DNA of 5,685 nt, from assembly GCA_902806375.1 (NCBI GenBank), contig CADCWK010000188.1:1-5685 (forward strand). The letters run 5' to 3'. Position numbers and translations under genes: made by a program. Shown here piece by piece: positions 1 through 5,557 of the stretch. Numbering within the stretch: position 1 is the first letter of the stretch; each line of letters opens with the position of its first letter. The notes under the pieces were generated by a model, which saw nothing but the letters and a program-made list of their open reading frames with translations, was not told the DNA's origin and did no database searches. The stretch comes from an uncultured Thermomicrobiales bacterium. GTDB taxonomy: Bacteria > Chloroflexota > Chloroflexia > Thermomicrobiales > UBA6265.

Positions 1-281
1 ATGCGGTCAGGGTGCTGCGGGAGATGGACCGGCTGGCGACCAGTGGCTTCATCCTCAACGACCTGCGCCGGGGACGACTCGGCTTCGCGGCGGCCTGGGT
101 GGCGGCGCGCCTGACGACCCGCAACCGGTTGACGCGGAACGACGCGCCGCTCTCGGTCCAGCGGGCCTACACCGTGACGGAACTGCACGATCTCCTGCGA
201 CGGGCCGAGGTCAGAGGTGCGAAGATCAGCAGGCACCGGTGGTTCCGGATGGCGGCGGTCAGGACGGGAGCGGGAACGTGA
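1..281 (+). CDS. C-terminal part of a probable SAM-dependent methyltransferase (5' truncated)
   Basis: The frame is open from the left edge (first full codon at position 3) to the TGA at 279-281, giving about 92 C-terminal residues. A GTG at 12 is the only start in the window, but the gene almost certainly begins upstream. The visible part has an F-I-L-N-D-L-R-R segment, a hydrophobic arginine-rich helix, then 'RNDAPLSVQRAYTVTELHDL' and a closing beta-strand-like 'HRWFRMAAV'. From memory this is the usual end of UbiE/COQ5-like class I methyltransferases, where the xNDL strand is followed by a DgplSVxRaFt segment and the last sheet strands. The SAM-binding glycine motif would lie outside the window, so the function rests on the tail alone. 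The stop overlaps the next start (TGATG), suggesting translational coupling to the flavoprotein. A likely role is O- or C-methylation of an aromatic or polyketide product; the substrate is unknown. Confidence 0.62.
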   Translation, partial: AVRVLREMDRLATSGFILNDLRRGRLGFAAAWVAARLTTRNRLTRNDAPLSVQRAYTVTELHDLLRRAEVRGAKISRHRWFRMAAVRTGAGT

Positions 282-1519
282 TGGCGAGCGATGGGAATCG
301 GCCAGTGGCGAGCCACGGGCGGGACGTCGAGGCGATCGTGGTCGGCGGTGGGCCAGCTGGCAGTGCGATCGCCGCCGCGCTCGCCGAGGCTGGCCACCAG
401 GTCCTGCTGCTGGACAAGGCCGGCTTCCCACGCCACAAGGCCTGCTCGGAGTACATCAATCCGGCCGGCGCCCGCCTGCTCGACGACATGGGCATGACCG
501 GAGACGTGATGGCCGCCGGGGCCCACCGCATGGAGGCGATGATGGTCCACGCGCCGGGCGGGAACCATTTCGTCGCGAACTACGCCAAGGCCGAACCCGG
601 GCGGGCGGCGCTGGGCCTGTCGCGCTACCGGCTGGACCAGCTCCTGATCGACCGTGCCCGCTCGGTTGGGGTCGATGTCATCGAGCGCGGCCACGTCCGC
701 TCGGTCGTCCAGGAGGAAGGCCGAGTGGTCGGGGTCGAGGCGACCATCGGCGGCACCCGGGAGACGATCCGTGCCTCCCTCGTCATCGGTGCCGACGGCC
801 ACAACTCGGTCGTCTCCCGCGAACTGGGGCTGGACACCAAGCCGCGCTGGCCGTACAAGACCGGCCTGGTCGCTCACTACCGGGGCGTGACTGACCTGGA
901 GCGTTTTGGCGAGATGCACGTCGGCCAGCATGCCTACGCCGGGCTGGCGCCGCTGGAGGACGGCCTGACCAACGTCGCCGTCGTCGCCGATGTGCGGGCG
1001 GTCGAGGGGCGGTCCGGCTCGATCGAGGAGTTCTTCACCGCGTCGCTGATGGCGCTGCCGGGGGTCGCCCGCAAGCTCGCCGGCGCGGTCCGGGTCGGCG
1101 GTATCCGTGGGGTCGGGTCGATGGCCCGCAGGGCCCGCCGGACGACCGGCGACGGCTTCCTGCTCGTCGGCGACGCGGCGTCGTTCCTCGACCCGTTTAC
1201 CGGTGAGGGGATCTACGAGGCGCTCCGCGGGGCCAGCCTGGCCGGGCCGGTCGCCAGCGCGGCACTGCGCGCGGGCGATGTCTCGGACGCGGCGCTGCGG
1301 CCGTACCGGACGGCGCGGCGGCGGGCCTTCACCGCCAAGCGCGACGTCTGCTGGATCGTCCAGGGCATCGTCAACACGCCGCCCCTGATGGACTACGTCA
1401 CCGACCGGCTGGCACGGCGCGAGGACGTCGGCTTGACGCTGAGTGGTGTACTTGGAAACTTCCGCCCCGCGACCCAGGCGCTGTCGCCCCTGTTTCTGGC
1501 GCGACTGTTGCGTCCCTAG
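281..1519 (+). CDS. FAD-dependent oxidoreductase, geranylgeranyl reductase / aromatic hydroxylase-like
   Basis: This 412-residue protein has the three signatures of group A flavoproteins (p-hydroxybenzoate hydroxylase fold). The N-terminal Rossmann dinucleotide site is VVGGGPAGSAIAAALAEAG (residues 20-38), ending in the ribose-binding acidic position 'LLLDKAGFPRHKACSEYINP' (42-61). The DG motif is 'VIGADGHNSVVSREL' (from 168), and the FAD-pyrophosphate GD motif is 'FLLVGDAASFLDPFTGEG' (293-310). Residues 219-235 (YAGLAPLEDGLTNVAVV) sit where geranylgeranyl reductases have the YxWxFP motif, but lack its Trp and Phe. An aromatic hydroxylase or other tailoring oxidoreductase is therefore more likely than a true prenyl reductase. 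I chose ATG 281 because it overlaps the upstream stop and has GGGAG at 266-270. GTG 278 (GTGA overlap) is equally possible; the frame stays open upstream to 239 without a good ribosome site. The protein is probably cytosolic. With the methyltransferase it forms a plausible tailoring pair. Confidence 0.88.
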   Translation: MASDGNRPVASHGRDVEAIVVGGGPAGSAIAAALAEAGHQVLLLDKAGFPRHKACSEYINPAGARLLDDMGMTGDVMAAGAHRMEAMMVHAPGGNHFVANYAKAEPGRAALGLSRYRLDQLLIDRARSVGVDVIERGHVRSVVQEEGRVVGVEATIGGTRETIRASLVIGADGHNSVVSRELGLDTKPRWPYKTGLVAHYRGVTDLERFGEMHVGQHAYAGLAPLEDGLTNVAVVADVRAVEGRSGSIEEFFTASLMALPGVARKLAGAVRVGGIRGVGSMARRARRTTGDGFLLVGDAASFLDPFTGEGIYEALRGASLAGPVASAALRAGDVSDAALRPYRTARRRAFTAKRDVCWIVQGIVNTPPLMDYVTDRLARREDVGLTLSGVLGNFRPATQALSPLFLARLLRP

Positions 1520-1554
1520 GGGTAGAACGACGGGTCACAGGCCGATCGGGATAG

Positions 1555-2049
1555 ATGGAATCAGGGATGAAAACCGCAAACGTGGTCGCCATGAAGGGCG
1601 ACCTGGACCATATCGTGGCACTGGCCGTCGACACCGAACGCTGGCCCGAGATCCTGCCCCATTACCGCTGGGTCAAGCGGCTCGCGGGTGAGGGCGACCA
1701 CAAGACCGTCGAGATGGCCGCCCGGCGTGGGCGGATCCCGGTCCGCTGGCGGGCGACGCAGGACGTCGAGCGGGATGGCGCGACTCCGGTCATCCGCTTC
1801 GTCCACGTCTGGGGTGTGACGAAGGGGATGGACGTCGCCTGGACGTTCCAGCATGACGGCGACTTCGTCCGCGTCACCATCGACCACGACTTCAACCCGC
1901 CCTGGCCGATCGTCGGTCGCCCGATCGCCGACGGCATCATCGGGCCACACTTCGTCGGGGCGATCGCCGGCCGGACCCTGGAGACCATCCGGGGGATCGT
2001 CGAGGGCCGCAATCCCCGGTTCAATCCCGACGGGAGCCCCCGCCGGTGA
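1555..2049 (+). CDS. SRPBCC family protein (START-like, polyketide cyclase/dehydrase type)
   Basis: This 164-residue single-domain protein begins with a strand and helix characteristic of the SRPBCC/START superfamily. The segment 'LAVDTERWPEILPHYRWVKRL' spans residues 23-43, of which W30-P31, L34-P35 and Y37 are the usual landmarks. It then alternates predicted beta strands (RIPVRWRATQDVE, VIRFVHVWG, VRVTIDHDF ending near 113) and finishes with a long amphipathic helix (about 130-152). That is the helix-grip order. Family members bind hydrophobic ligands and include aromatase/cyclases of type II polyketide synthases and CoQ10-binding COQ10-like proteins. No catalytic residue can be assigned by eye. 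ATG 1555 is chosen with a modest GATCGGG upstream; ATG 1567 (MKTANVV) is a credible alternative and loses nothing conserved. Its last four bases overlap the ketosynthase start (GTGA), so the two proteins are probably made together and may act on the same intermediate. Confidence 0.85.
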   Translation: MESGMKTANVVAMKGDLDHIVALAVDTERWPEILPHYRWVKRLAGEGDHKTVEMAARRGRIPVRWRATQDVERDGATPVIRFVHVWGVTKGMDVAWTFQHDGDFVRVTIDHDFNPPWPIVGRPIADGIIGPHFVGAIAGRTLETIRGIVEGRNPRFNPDGSPRR

Positions 2050-3326
2050 CCGAACGCAACCATGACCGCGAGACCGGACGGGTTACCGTGCCGGACGACC
2101 GTCGCGTCGTCATCACCGGCATCGGCGCGATCACGCCGATCGGCGACAGCGCCGAGGGCCTCTGGGCCGGGGTGCGGGCCGGCCAGTCGGCCGTGCGGAC
2201 GATCAGCCGGTTCGACGCATCGCCGTTCCCGTCGCACGTCGCCGCCGAGGTCGCCTTCGACCCGCTCGACCACATGACCGAGAAGCGCTCCCGGCGGCTG
2301 GACCGCTTCTCCCAGTTCGCCGTGGTCGCCGCCCAGCAGGCGCTGGCCGACGCCGGGCTGACGGCCGAGGGGATCTCGGCCGAGGGGGCCGGGATCTACG
2401 TCGGGTCGGCCCTGGGCGGGATCGCCTTCGCCGAGGAGCAGCACGAGGCGTATGTTCGCAAGGGCGTCCACGGCGTCAACCCGATGCTGGCGCTCTCCGT
2501 CTTCGGCGGGGCGGCCGCGTCCAACGTGACGATCGAGCTGGGGCTGAACGGGCCGTCGCTGTCCAACGGCAACTCCTGCGCCTCCGGCATGATCGCGATC
2601 GGTGAGGCGGCCCGCCTGATCCGGGACGGGCGCGTCGACGTCATGCTGGCCGGCGGGGCGGAGGCACCGCTGGCGCCGCTGACCTTCGGCGCCTTCGCCA
2701 TGATCCGGGTCATCAGCACCCGCAACGGCGAGCCGGAGACGGCGTCCCGGCCGTTCGACAAGGGGCGGGACGGCTTCGTCATCGCCGAGGGGGCCGCCGT
2801 CCTGGCGCTGGAGTCGCTCAGTCACGCGCGGGCACGCGGGGCGCGGATCTACGCCGAGTTGCTCGGCTACGGGACGAGCAGCGACGGCCACCACATGACG
2901 GCTCCCCGGCCGGACGGCGCCCAGGCGGCCCACGCGATGACGCTCGCGCTCGCGGATGCCGGTCTGGCGCCCGACGAGATCGACTACGTCAACGCTCACG
3001 GCTCGTCGACGGTGCTGAACGACCCGACTGAGTGCCAGGCGATCCGGCTCGCCCTCGGCGACCAGGCCGACCGCATCTCCGTGAGCGGCACCAAGGGGCT
3101 GCACGGTCACGCCCTCGGCGCGACCGGGGCGATGGAGACGGCGATCTGCGCCATGGCTCTCCAGCGGGGACACCTGCCGGGGACGGCCAACCTCGTCGAC
3201 CGCGACCCGGCCTGCGACCTCGACATCGTCCCGCCCGGCGGCCGCGACGAGCAGGTGACGACGCTGCTCAACAACGCCTTCGGCTTCGGCGGGATCAACG
3301 CCAGCCTCGCCATGCGGGCGATCTGA
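2046..3326 (+). CDS. Beta-ketoacyl-ACP synthase II-like ketosynthase (FabF family)
   Basis: This is a 426-residue thiolase-fold condensing enzyme. The N-terminal 'RRVVITGIGAITPIG' strand is followed by the nucleophile Cys178 in NGNSCASG, His318 in VNAHGSST, Lys350 and His355 in 'GTKGLHGHALGATGA', and the glycine-rich 'NNAFGFGGINASL' loop near the end. The Cys-His-His triad and Lys are intact, so it should perform decarboxylative Claisen condensation and is not a chain-length-factor decoy. Starting at GTG 2046 gives a GTGA overlap with the SRPBCC gene and a GGGAG ribosome site at 2032-2036. Starting at GTG 2088 would remove a charged 14-residue extension and place the residues at 164, 304, 336 and 341, exactly E. 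coli FabF numbering as I recall it. Both starts are viable. The TSKSMTGH region of FabF reads GTKGLHGH here, and GGTN reads GGIN. Its location in a tailoring operon suggests a pathway-specific ketosynthase; housekeeping fatty-acid synthesis remains possible. Confidence 0.9.
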   Translation: MTERNHDRETGRVTVPDDRRVVITGIGAITPIGDSAEGLWAGVRAGQSAVRTISRFDASPFPSHVAAEVAFDPLDHMTEKRSRRLDRFSQFAVVAAQQALADAGLTAEGISAEGAGIYVGSALGGIAFAEEQHEAYVRKGVHGVNPMLALSVFGGAAASNVTIELGLNGPSLSNGNSCASGMIAIGEAARLIRDGRVDVMLAGGAEAPLAPLTFGAFAMIRVISTRNGEPETASRPFDKGRDGFVIAEGAAVLALESLSHARARGARIYAELLGYGTSSDGHHMTAPRPDGAQAAHAMTLALADAGLAPDEIDYVNAHGSSTVLNDPTECQAIRLALGDQADRISVSGTKGLHGHALGATGAMETAICAMALQRGHLPGTANLVDRDPACDLDIVPPGGRDEQVTTLLNNAFGFGGINASLAMRAI

Positions 3327-3335
3327 GCCGGCAGG

Positions 3336-3351
3336 GACGGGCTCACCCGTC
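3336..3351 (+). other. Small intercistronic hairpin
   Basis: GACGGG, loop CTCA, CCCGTC: a perfect 6-bp stem with a tetraloop in the 50-base gap between the ketosynthase stop and the kinase start. There is no T-run after it, so it is not a convincing terminator. It could stabilise the message or mildly reduce expression of the kinase, or be chance in GC-rich DNA. Confidence 0.3.
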
Positions 3352-3376
3352 GTCGAACCATGGAGAGCCTCCGGCC

Positions 3377-4396
3377 ATGGCCGCGGTCGACGCGACGCTG
3401 GTCCGGGCCATCCTGTCGGAGTTCGATCCCGCCTGTGATCTCGTCAGCGTCGACCGACCGGGCGAGGGCGCCGTGAACCGGGTCTTCTTCCTCGGGACGA
3501 CGCGCGGCGCGTTCGTCCTCAAGGTCATCGATGCCCCGGCCGACGACTGGAAGATCCGGAAGGACGTCGCGCTCTCGGACCACCTGCGCGGTCTCGGGAT
3601 CCCCGCGCCCGGTGTCTGCCTCGCTGATGCCTCCCGGCGCGTCGTGCCGTTCGCGTACTCGCTGTCGCCGCGGCTACCGGGCCAGACCTGGTCCAGCGTC
3701 CTCGCCTCGCTGACCGCCGGAGAGAACCGCCGGATCTACGGTCGCCTGGGCGACTACCTGGGCCGTATCCACGCCACGACGTTCGACCGGTTCGGCGATG
3801 TGGTCGCGACGGAGGGCGGACTCGGCGTCGGGCCGGTCCACGAGCTGGGGGTGGGACTGGACGGGCGGGCTCCCGGTCCGTTCGCGACGTGGCGTGACCT
3901 GCATGGCGCCTTCGTCGACTCCCGGCTGCGACTCATGGAGGGTGCTCGCTTCGGGGATCTGGTCGAACCGGCGCGGGCGTGGTTCGACCGCAACGAGGCC
4001 GTCGTGGACATCCTGGTCACGCCACGGCTGCTCCACATGGACCTCCACCGCGGGAACGTTCTCATCCTCGGCGGGGAGATCTCGGGCATCCTCGACTTCG
4101 ACGAGTCGATCGTCGGGCACAACGAGTACGACCTGATGCGGACCGAGCTGGCCCACTTCCGTGGGCAGGACCCGGCTTTCGCGGGCGCCTTCATGGCGGC
4201 ATACCAGCGGCATGTCGCCCTCGACGAGGGGCATGAGAGCCGGAAGCGGTTCTACGACGCCTCCCGGACGCTCGTCTGGATCCAGAGCCTGCTCCTGTCC
4301 GGTGATCGGTGCACGGATAGGCGACCGGGCGAACCGGACCTCGCCGCCCGTGCGCATCTCCTGACACTGATCGGCGGGCCCGGAAGCGGCCGCTGA
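3377..4396 (+). CDS. Aminoglycoside phosphotransferase (APH) family kinase
   Basis: This 339-residue protein has a protein-kinase-like small-molecule kinase fold. A nucleotide loop 'GEGAVNRVFFL' lies at residues 29-39 and the ATP-anchoring Lys49 is in 'AFVLKVI'. The catalytic Brenner motif is 'LLHMDLHRGNVLI', with His220, Asp222 (base) and Asn227. The metal-binding Asp240 is in 'GILDFDESIVGHNEYDL'. These are the APH Pfam family hallmarks, also shared by choline, homoserine and macrolide kinases, so the substrate is not determined. The ATG at 3377 has GGAGAG at 3362-3367 at normal spacing; the frame is open far upstream inside the ketosynthase gene, but that part is an out-of-frame shadow. It lies 50 bases after the ketosynthase and is the last gene before a terminator-like hairpin. 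It may be a tailoring or self-protection kinase for the operon's product, or an unrelated metabolic kinase. There is no signal peptide, so it is presumably cytosolic. Confidence 0.87.
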   Translation: MAAVDATLVRAILSEFDPACDLVSVDRPGEGAVNRVFFLGTTRGAFVLKVIDAPADDWKIRKDVALSDHLRGLGIPAPGVCLADASRRVVPFAYSLSPRLPGQTWSSVLASLTAGENRRIYGRLGDYLGRIHATTFDRFGDVVATEGGLGVGPVHELGVGLDGRAPGPFATWRDLHGAFVDSRLRLMEGARFGDLVEPARAWFDRNEAVVDILVTPRLLHMDLHRGNVLILGGEISGILDFDESIVGHNEYDLMRTELAHFRGQDPAFAGAFMAAYQRHVALDEGHESRKRFYDASRTLVWIQSLLLSGDRCTDRRPGEPDLAARAHLLTLIGGPGSGR

Positions 4397-4441
4397 CCCG
4401 TCTCCGAGCTCCTGTCTCCGCGTCCTGCCGGGCATTCCGGC

Positions 4442-4471
4442 TTGACAGCGTGGCCCCGGCTGGACGATCAT
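4442..4471 (+). promoter_or_regulatory. Candidate sigma-70-type promoter upstream of rpsD
   Basis: A perfect -35 hexamer TTGACA (4442-4447) is followed after 18 bases by GATCAT (4466-4471), four of six matches to TATAAT. Transcription would start near 4478, giving a leader of about 208 bases before the rpsD GTG. It is the best promoter match I found in this gap. The tension is that a strong hairpin begins only about 10 bases after the predicted start. Confidence 0.42.
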
Positions 4472-4487
4472 CCTCCGGTGATCAGGT

Positions 4488-4518
4488 GAGCACAGCCGCC
4501 GTCCGGCGGGCTGTGCTC
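4488..4518 (+). terminator. Strong hairpin: operon terminator or rpsD leader attenuator
   Basis: A perfect 10-bp outer stem, GAGCACAGCC (4488-4497) with GGCTGTGCTC (4509-4518), encloses three more G-C pairs (4498-4500 with 4505-4507), a GTCC tetraloop and one bulged G at 4508. It is followed by CGTTTGTGTCTC, a T-rich but not pure T stretch. Placed 92 bases after the kinase stop, it fits a Rho-independent terminator of the biosynthetic operon. If the promoter at 4442-4471 is used, the same hairpin would lie at the very start of the rpsD leader and could act as an attenuator or a protein-binding element. Confidence 0.6.
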
Positions 4519-4671
4519 CGTTTGTGTCTCGCGTGCGTCGTCACCCACCGGCCGGCCCTCCGGGGCCACGGGACCCTGGGCGACGCCATGATCACCACGC
4601 TGCCACCCCATGGGCGCCACGTCGCCCGGCAGCGAGACGCGGAAAACGATGCGGCGTCAGGGCGTCGCCGT

Positions 4672-4677
4672 GAGGAG
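4672..4677 (+). promoter_or_regulatory. Ribosome binding site of rpsD
   Basis: GAGGAG, eight bases before the GTG at 4686, is the strongest Shine-Dalgarno in the window. It fixes the GTG as the start and fits a highly translated ribosomal protein gene. Confidence 0.75.
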
Positions 4678-4685
4678 AACGGTCC

Positions 4686-5285
4686 GTGAACTTCACCGGT
4701 CCCAAGGTCAAGAAGTCCCGTGCCCTCGGCGTCGCGCTGACGCCTAAGGCCCAGAAGTACATGCGCAACCGGCCGTACGGCCCGGGGCAGCACGGCCAGA
4801 ACCGCCGCCGCCGCCGCTCGGACTACGGGACGCAGCTGCTCGAGAAGCAGCGGCTCCGGTTCCAGTACAACGTCAGCGAGAAGTACCTCCAGGGCGCCTA
4901 CGCCAAGGTGACGAAGCGCAAGGGACCCACGGGCGACCTGCTGCTCCAGTTCCTCGAGAGCCGCCTCGACTCGATCGTGCTCCGGGCCGGCCTGGCCCCG
5001 ACGATCTTCGCCGCCCGCCAGTTCGTGACCCATGGCCACTTCCGCGTCAACGGCCGCAAGGCGAGCATCCCGTCCATGCAGCTCAAGCCAGGTGACCTGA
5101 TCACCATCCGCGAGCGCAGCAAGGCGATGGTCATGTTCACCGACCTCCGGGTCGACATGCCGCCGGCGCCCTACATCAACCTCGAGGAGGCCGGCATGGC
5201 GGCGCGCTACGCCTACACGCCCCCCCGCGAGGAGATCCCGGTCGTCTGCGACGAGCAGCTCGTGGTCGAGTACTACAGCCGCTAG
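4686..5285 (+). CDS. rpsD: 30S ribosomal protein S4 (zinc-free, stand-alone form)
   Basis: This 199-residue protein nucleates assembly of the 30S subunit by binding 16S rRNA. The N-terminal domain reads 'GPKVKKSRALGVALTPKA', then 'RPYGPGQHGQNRRRRRSDYG', the conserved RPYxPGxHG arch and basic patch. 'LLEKQRLRFQYNVSEKYLQ' follows. The S4 RNA-binding domain runs from 'RLDSIVLRAGLAPTIFAARQ' (starting at Arg93) through 'VTHGHFRVNGRK' to about residue 135. The end is 'EIPVVCDEQLVVEYYSR'. The N-terminus has no cysteines, so this is the C-minus, zinc-independent type; the only Cys seen is in the C-terminal CDEQ. Length is close to the usual ~200-208. It is not followed by rpoA, so it lies outside the classical alpha operon, as in Streptomyces. 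S4 often represses its own translation by binding its leader, and the long structured leader here would allow that. The start is GTG 4686, set by GAGGAG upstream. Confidence 0.97.
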   Translation: MNFTGPKVKKSRALGVALTPKAQKYMRNRPYGPGQHGQNRRRRRSDYGTQLLEKQRLRFQYNVSEKYLQGAYAKVTKRKGPTGDLLLQFLESRLDSIVLRAGLAPTIFAARQFVTHGHFRVNGRKASIPSMQLKPGDLITIRERSKAMVMFTDLRVDMPPAPYINLEEAGMAARYAYTPPREEIPVVCDEQLVVEYYSR

Positions 5286-5310
5286 TCCGCGAACAATCCA
5301 ATCTACCTAA

Positions 5311-5346
5311 GGACGCCGCCCGGAATCACGATTCCGGGCGGCGTCC
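5311..5346 (+). terminator. Terminator-like perfect inverted repeat after rpsD
   Basis: GGACGCCGCCCGGAAT (5311-5326) and its exact complement (5331-5346) form a 16-bp perfect stem with a CACG loop, 25 bases after the rpsD stop. No T-run follows on the + strand, which is common for terminators in high-GC actinobacteria. On the - strand the sequence after the stem is moderately T-rich, so it could also stop opposing transcription. Confidence 0.75.
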
Positions 5347-5363
5347 GCGCGAATATCCGCGCG
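5346..5363 (+). other. Second small hairpin abutting the rpsD terminator
   Basis: CGCGCG (5346-5351), loop AATATC, CGCGCG (5358-5363). It shares one base with the larger inverted repeat, giving a tandem hairpin arrangement that may reinforce termination or protect the mRNA 3' end. Confidence 0.35.
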
Positions 5364-5404
5364 AAGTGATGTCTTCCTCCCTCACCAACCTTACTAAAGG
5401 ATGA

Positions 5405-5557
5405 GTGCCAATCAACATCGCGACGGGCATCGTCGGGGTGCTGGTTGCCAGCCTGGTGGTGGACACGACGCTGGATAAGCCGAGCGGCATCGCGCCGTCG
5501 GTCGAGCAGGCGACGTCGCCCGCCCCGACAAGGGCCGCCCCACCCGCGATCCGATAG
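5405..5557 (+). CDS. Possible small single-pass membrane protein (50 aa), hypothetical
   Basis: A GTG start preceded by AAAGG (5396-5400) opens a 50-codon frame ending with TAG at 5555-5557. The product begins MPINIATGIVGVLVASLVVD, a hydrophobic stretch long enough for one membrane segment or an uncleaved signal anchor. It continues as a Pro/Ala/Thr/Ser-rich tail (SVEQATSPAPTRAAPPAIR), the kind of low-complexity tail seen in small exported or membrane proteins. I recognise no family. In favour are the ribosome site, the sensible hydrophobic profile and the location after a terminator. Against are the short length, GTG start, tight AAAGG spacing and no clear promoter. An overlapping ATG at 5401 in another frame gives only a short glycine/histidine-rich peptide and is less convincing. 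Confidence 0.32.
   Translation: MPINIATGIVGVLVASLVVDTTLDKPSGIAPSVEQATSPAPTRAAPPAIR

Noticed and set aside
1662..3173. 503-residue open frame on the - strand opposite the SRPBCC and ketosynthase genes
   Set aside because: It is a shadow of high-GC codon bias: the product is Arg/Gly/Asp/Pro-rich with no recognisable domain, while the + strand genes have clear motifs.
3032..3376. N-terminal extension of the kinase frame into the ketosynthase gene
   Set aside because: The residues before the ATG at 3377 are Arg/Pro-rich out-of-frame translation of the ketosynthase. The ATG has its own ribosome site and begins just before the conserved kinase fold.
4427..4441. Small hairpin GCCGG-GCATT-CCGGC after the kinase gene
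   Set aside because: The stem is only 5 bp and is followed by the TTGACA box rather than a T-run. It is likely to be chance in GC-rich sequence.
4450..4689. 79-codon + strand frame (or its 33-codon part from ATG 4588) whose stop overlaps the rpsD start as GTGA
   Set aside because: It runs through the strong hairpin at 4488-4518 and ends in an Arg-rich stretch encoded by the rpsD ribosome site. Its third codon positions are less GC-biased than in the real genes and no family is recognisable. A coupled leader peptide from 4588 is conceivable, but nothing supports it.
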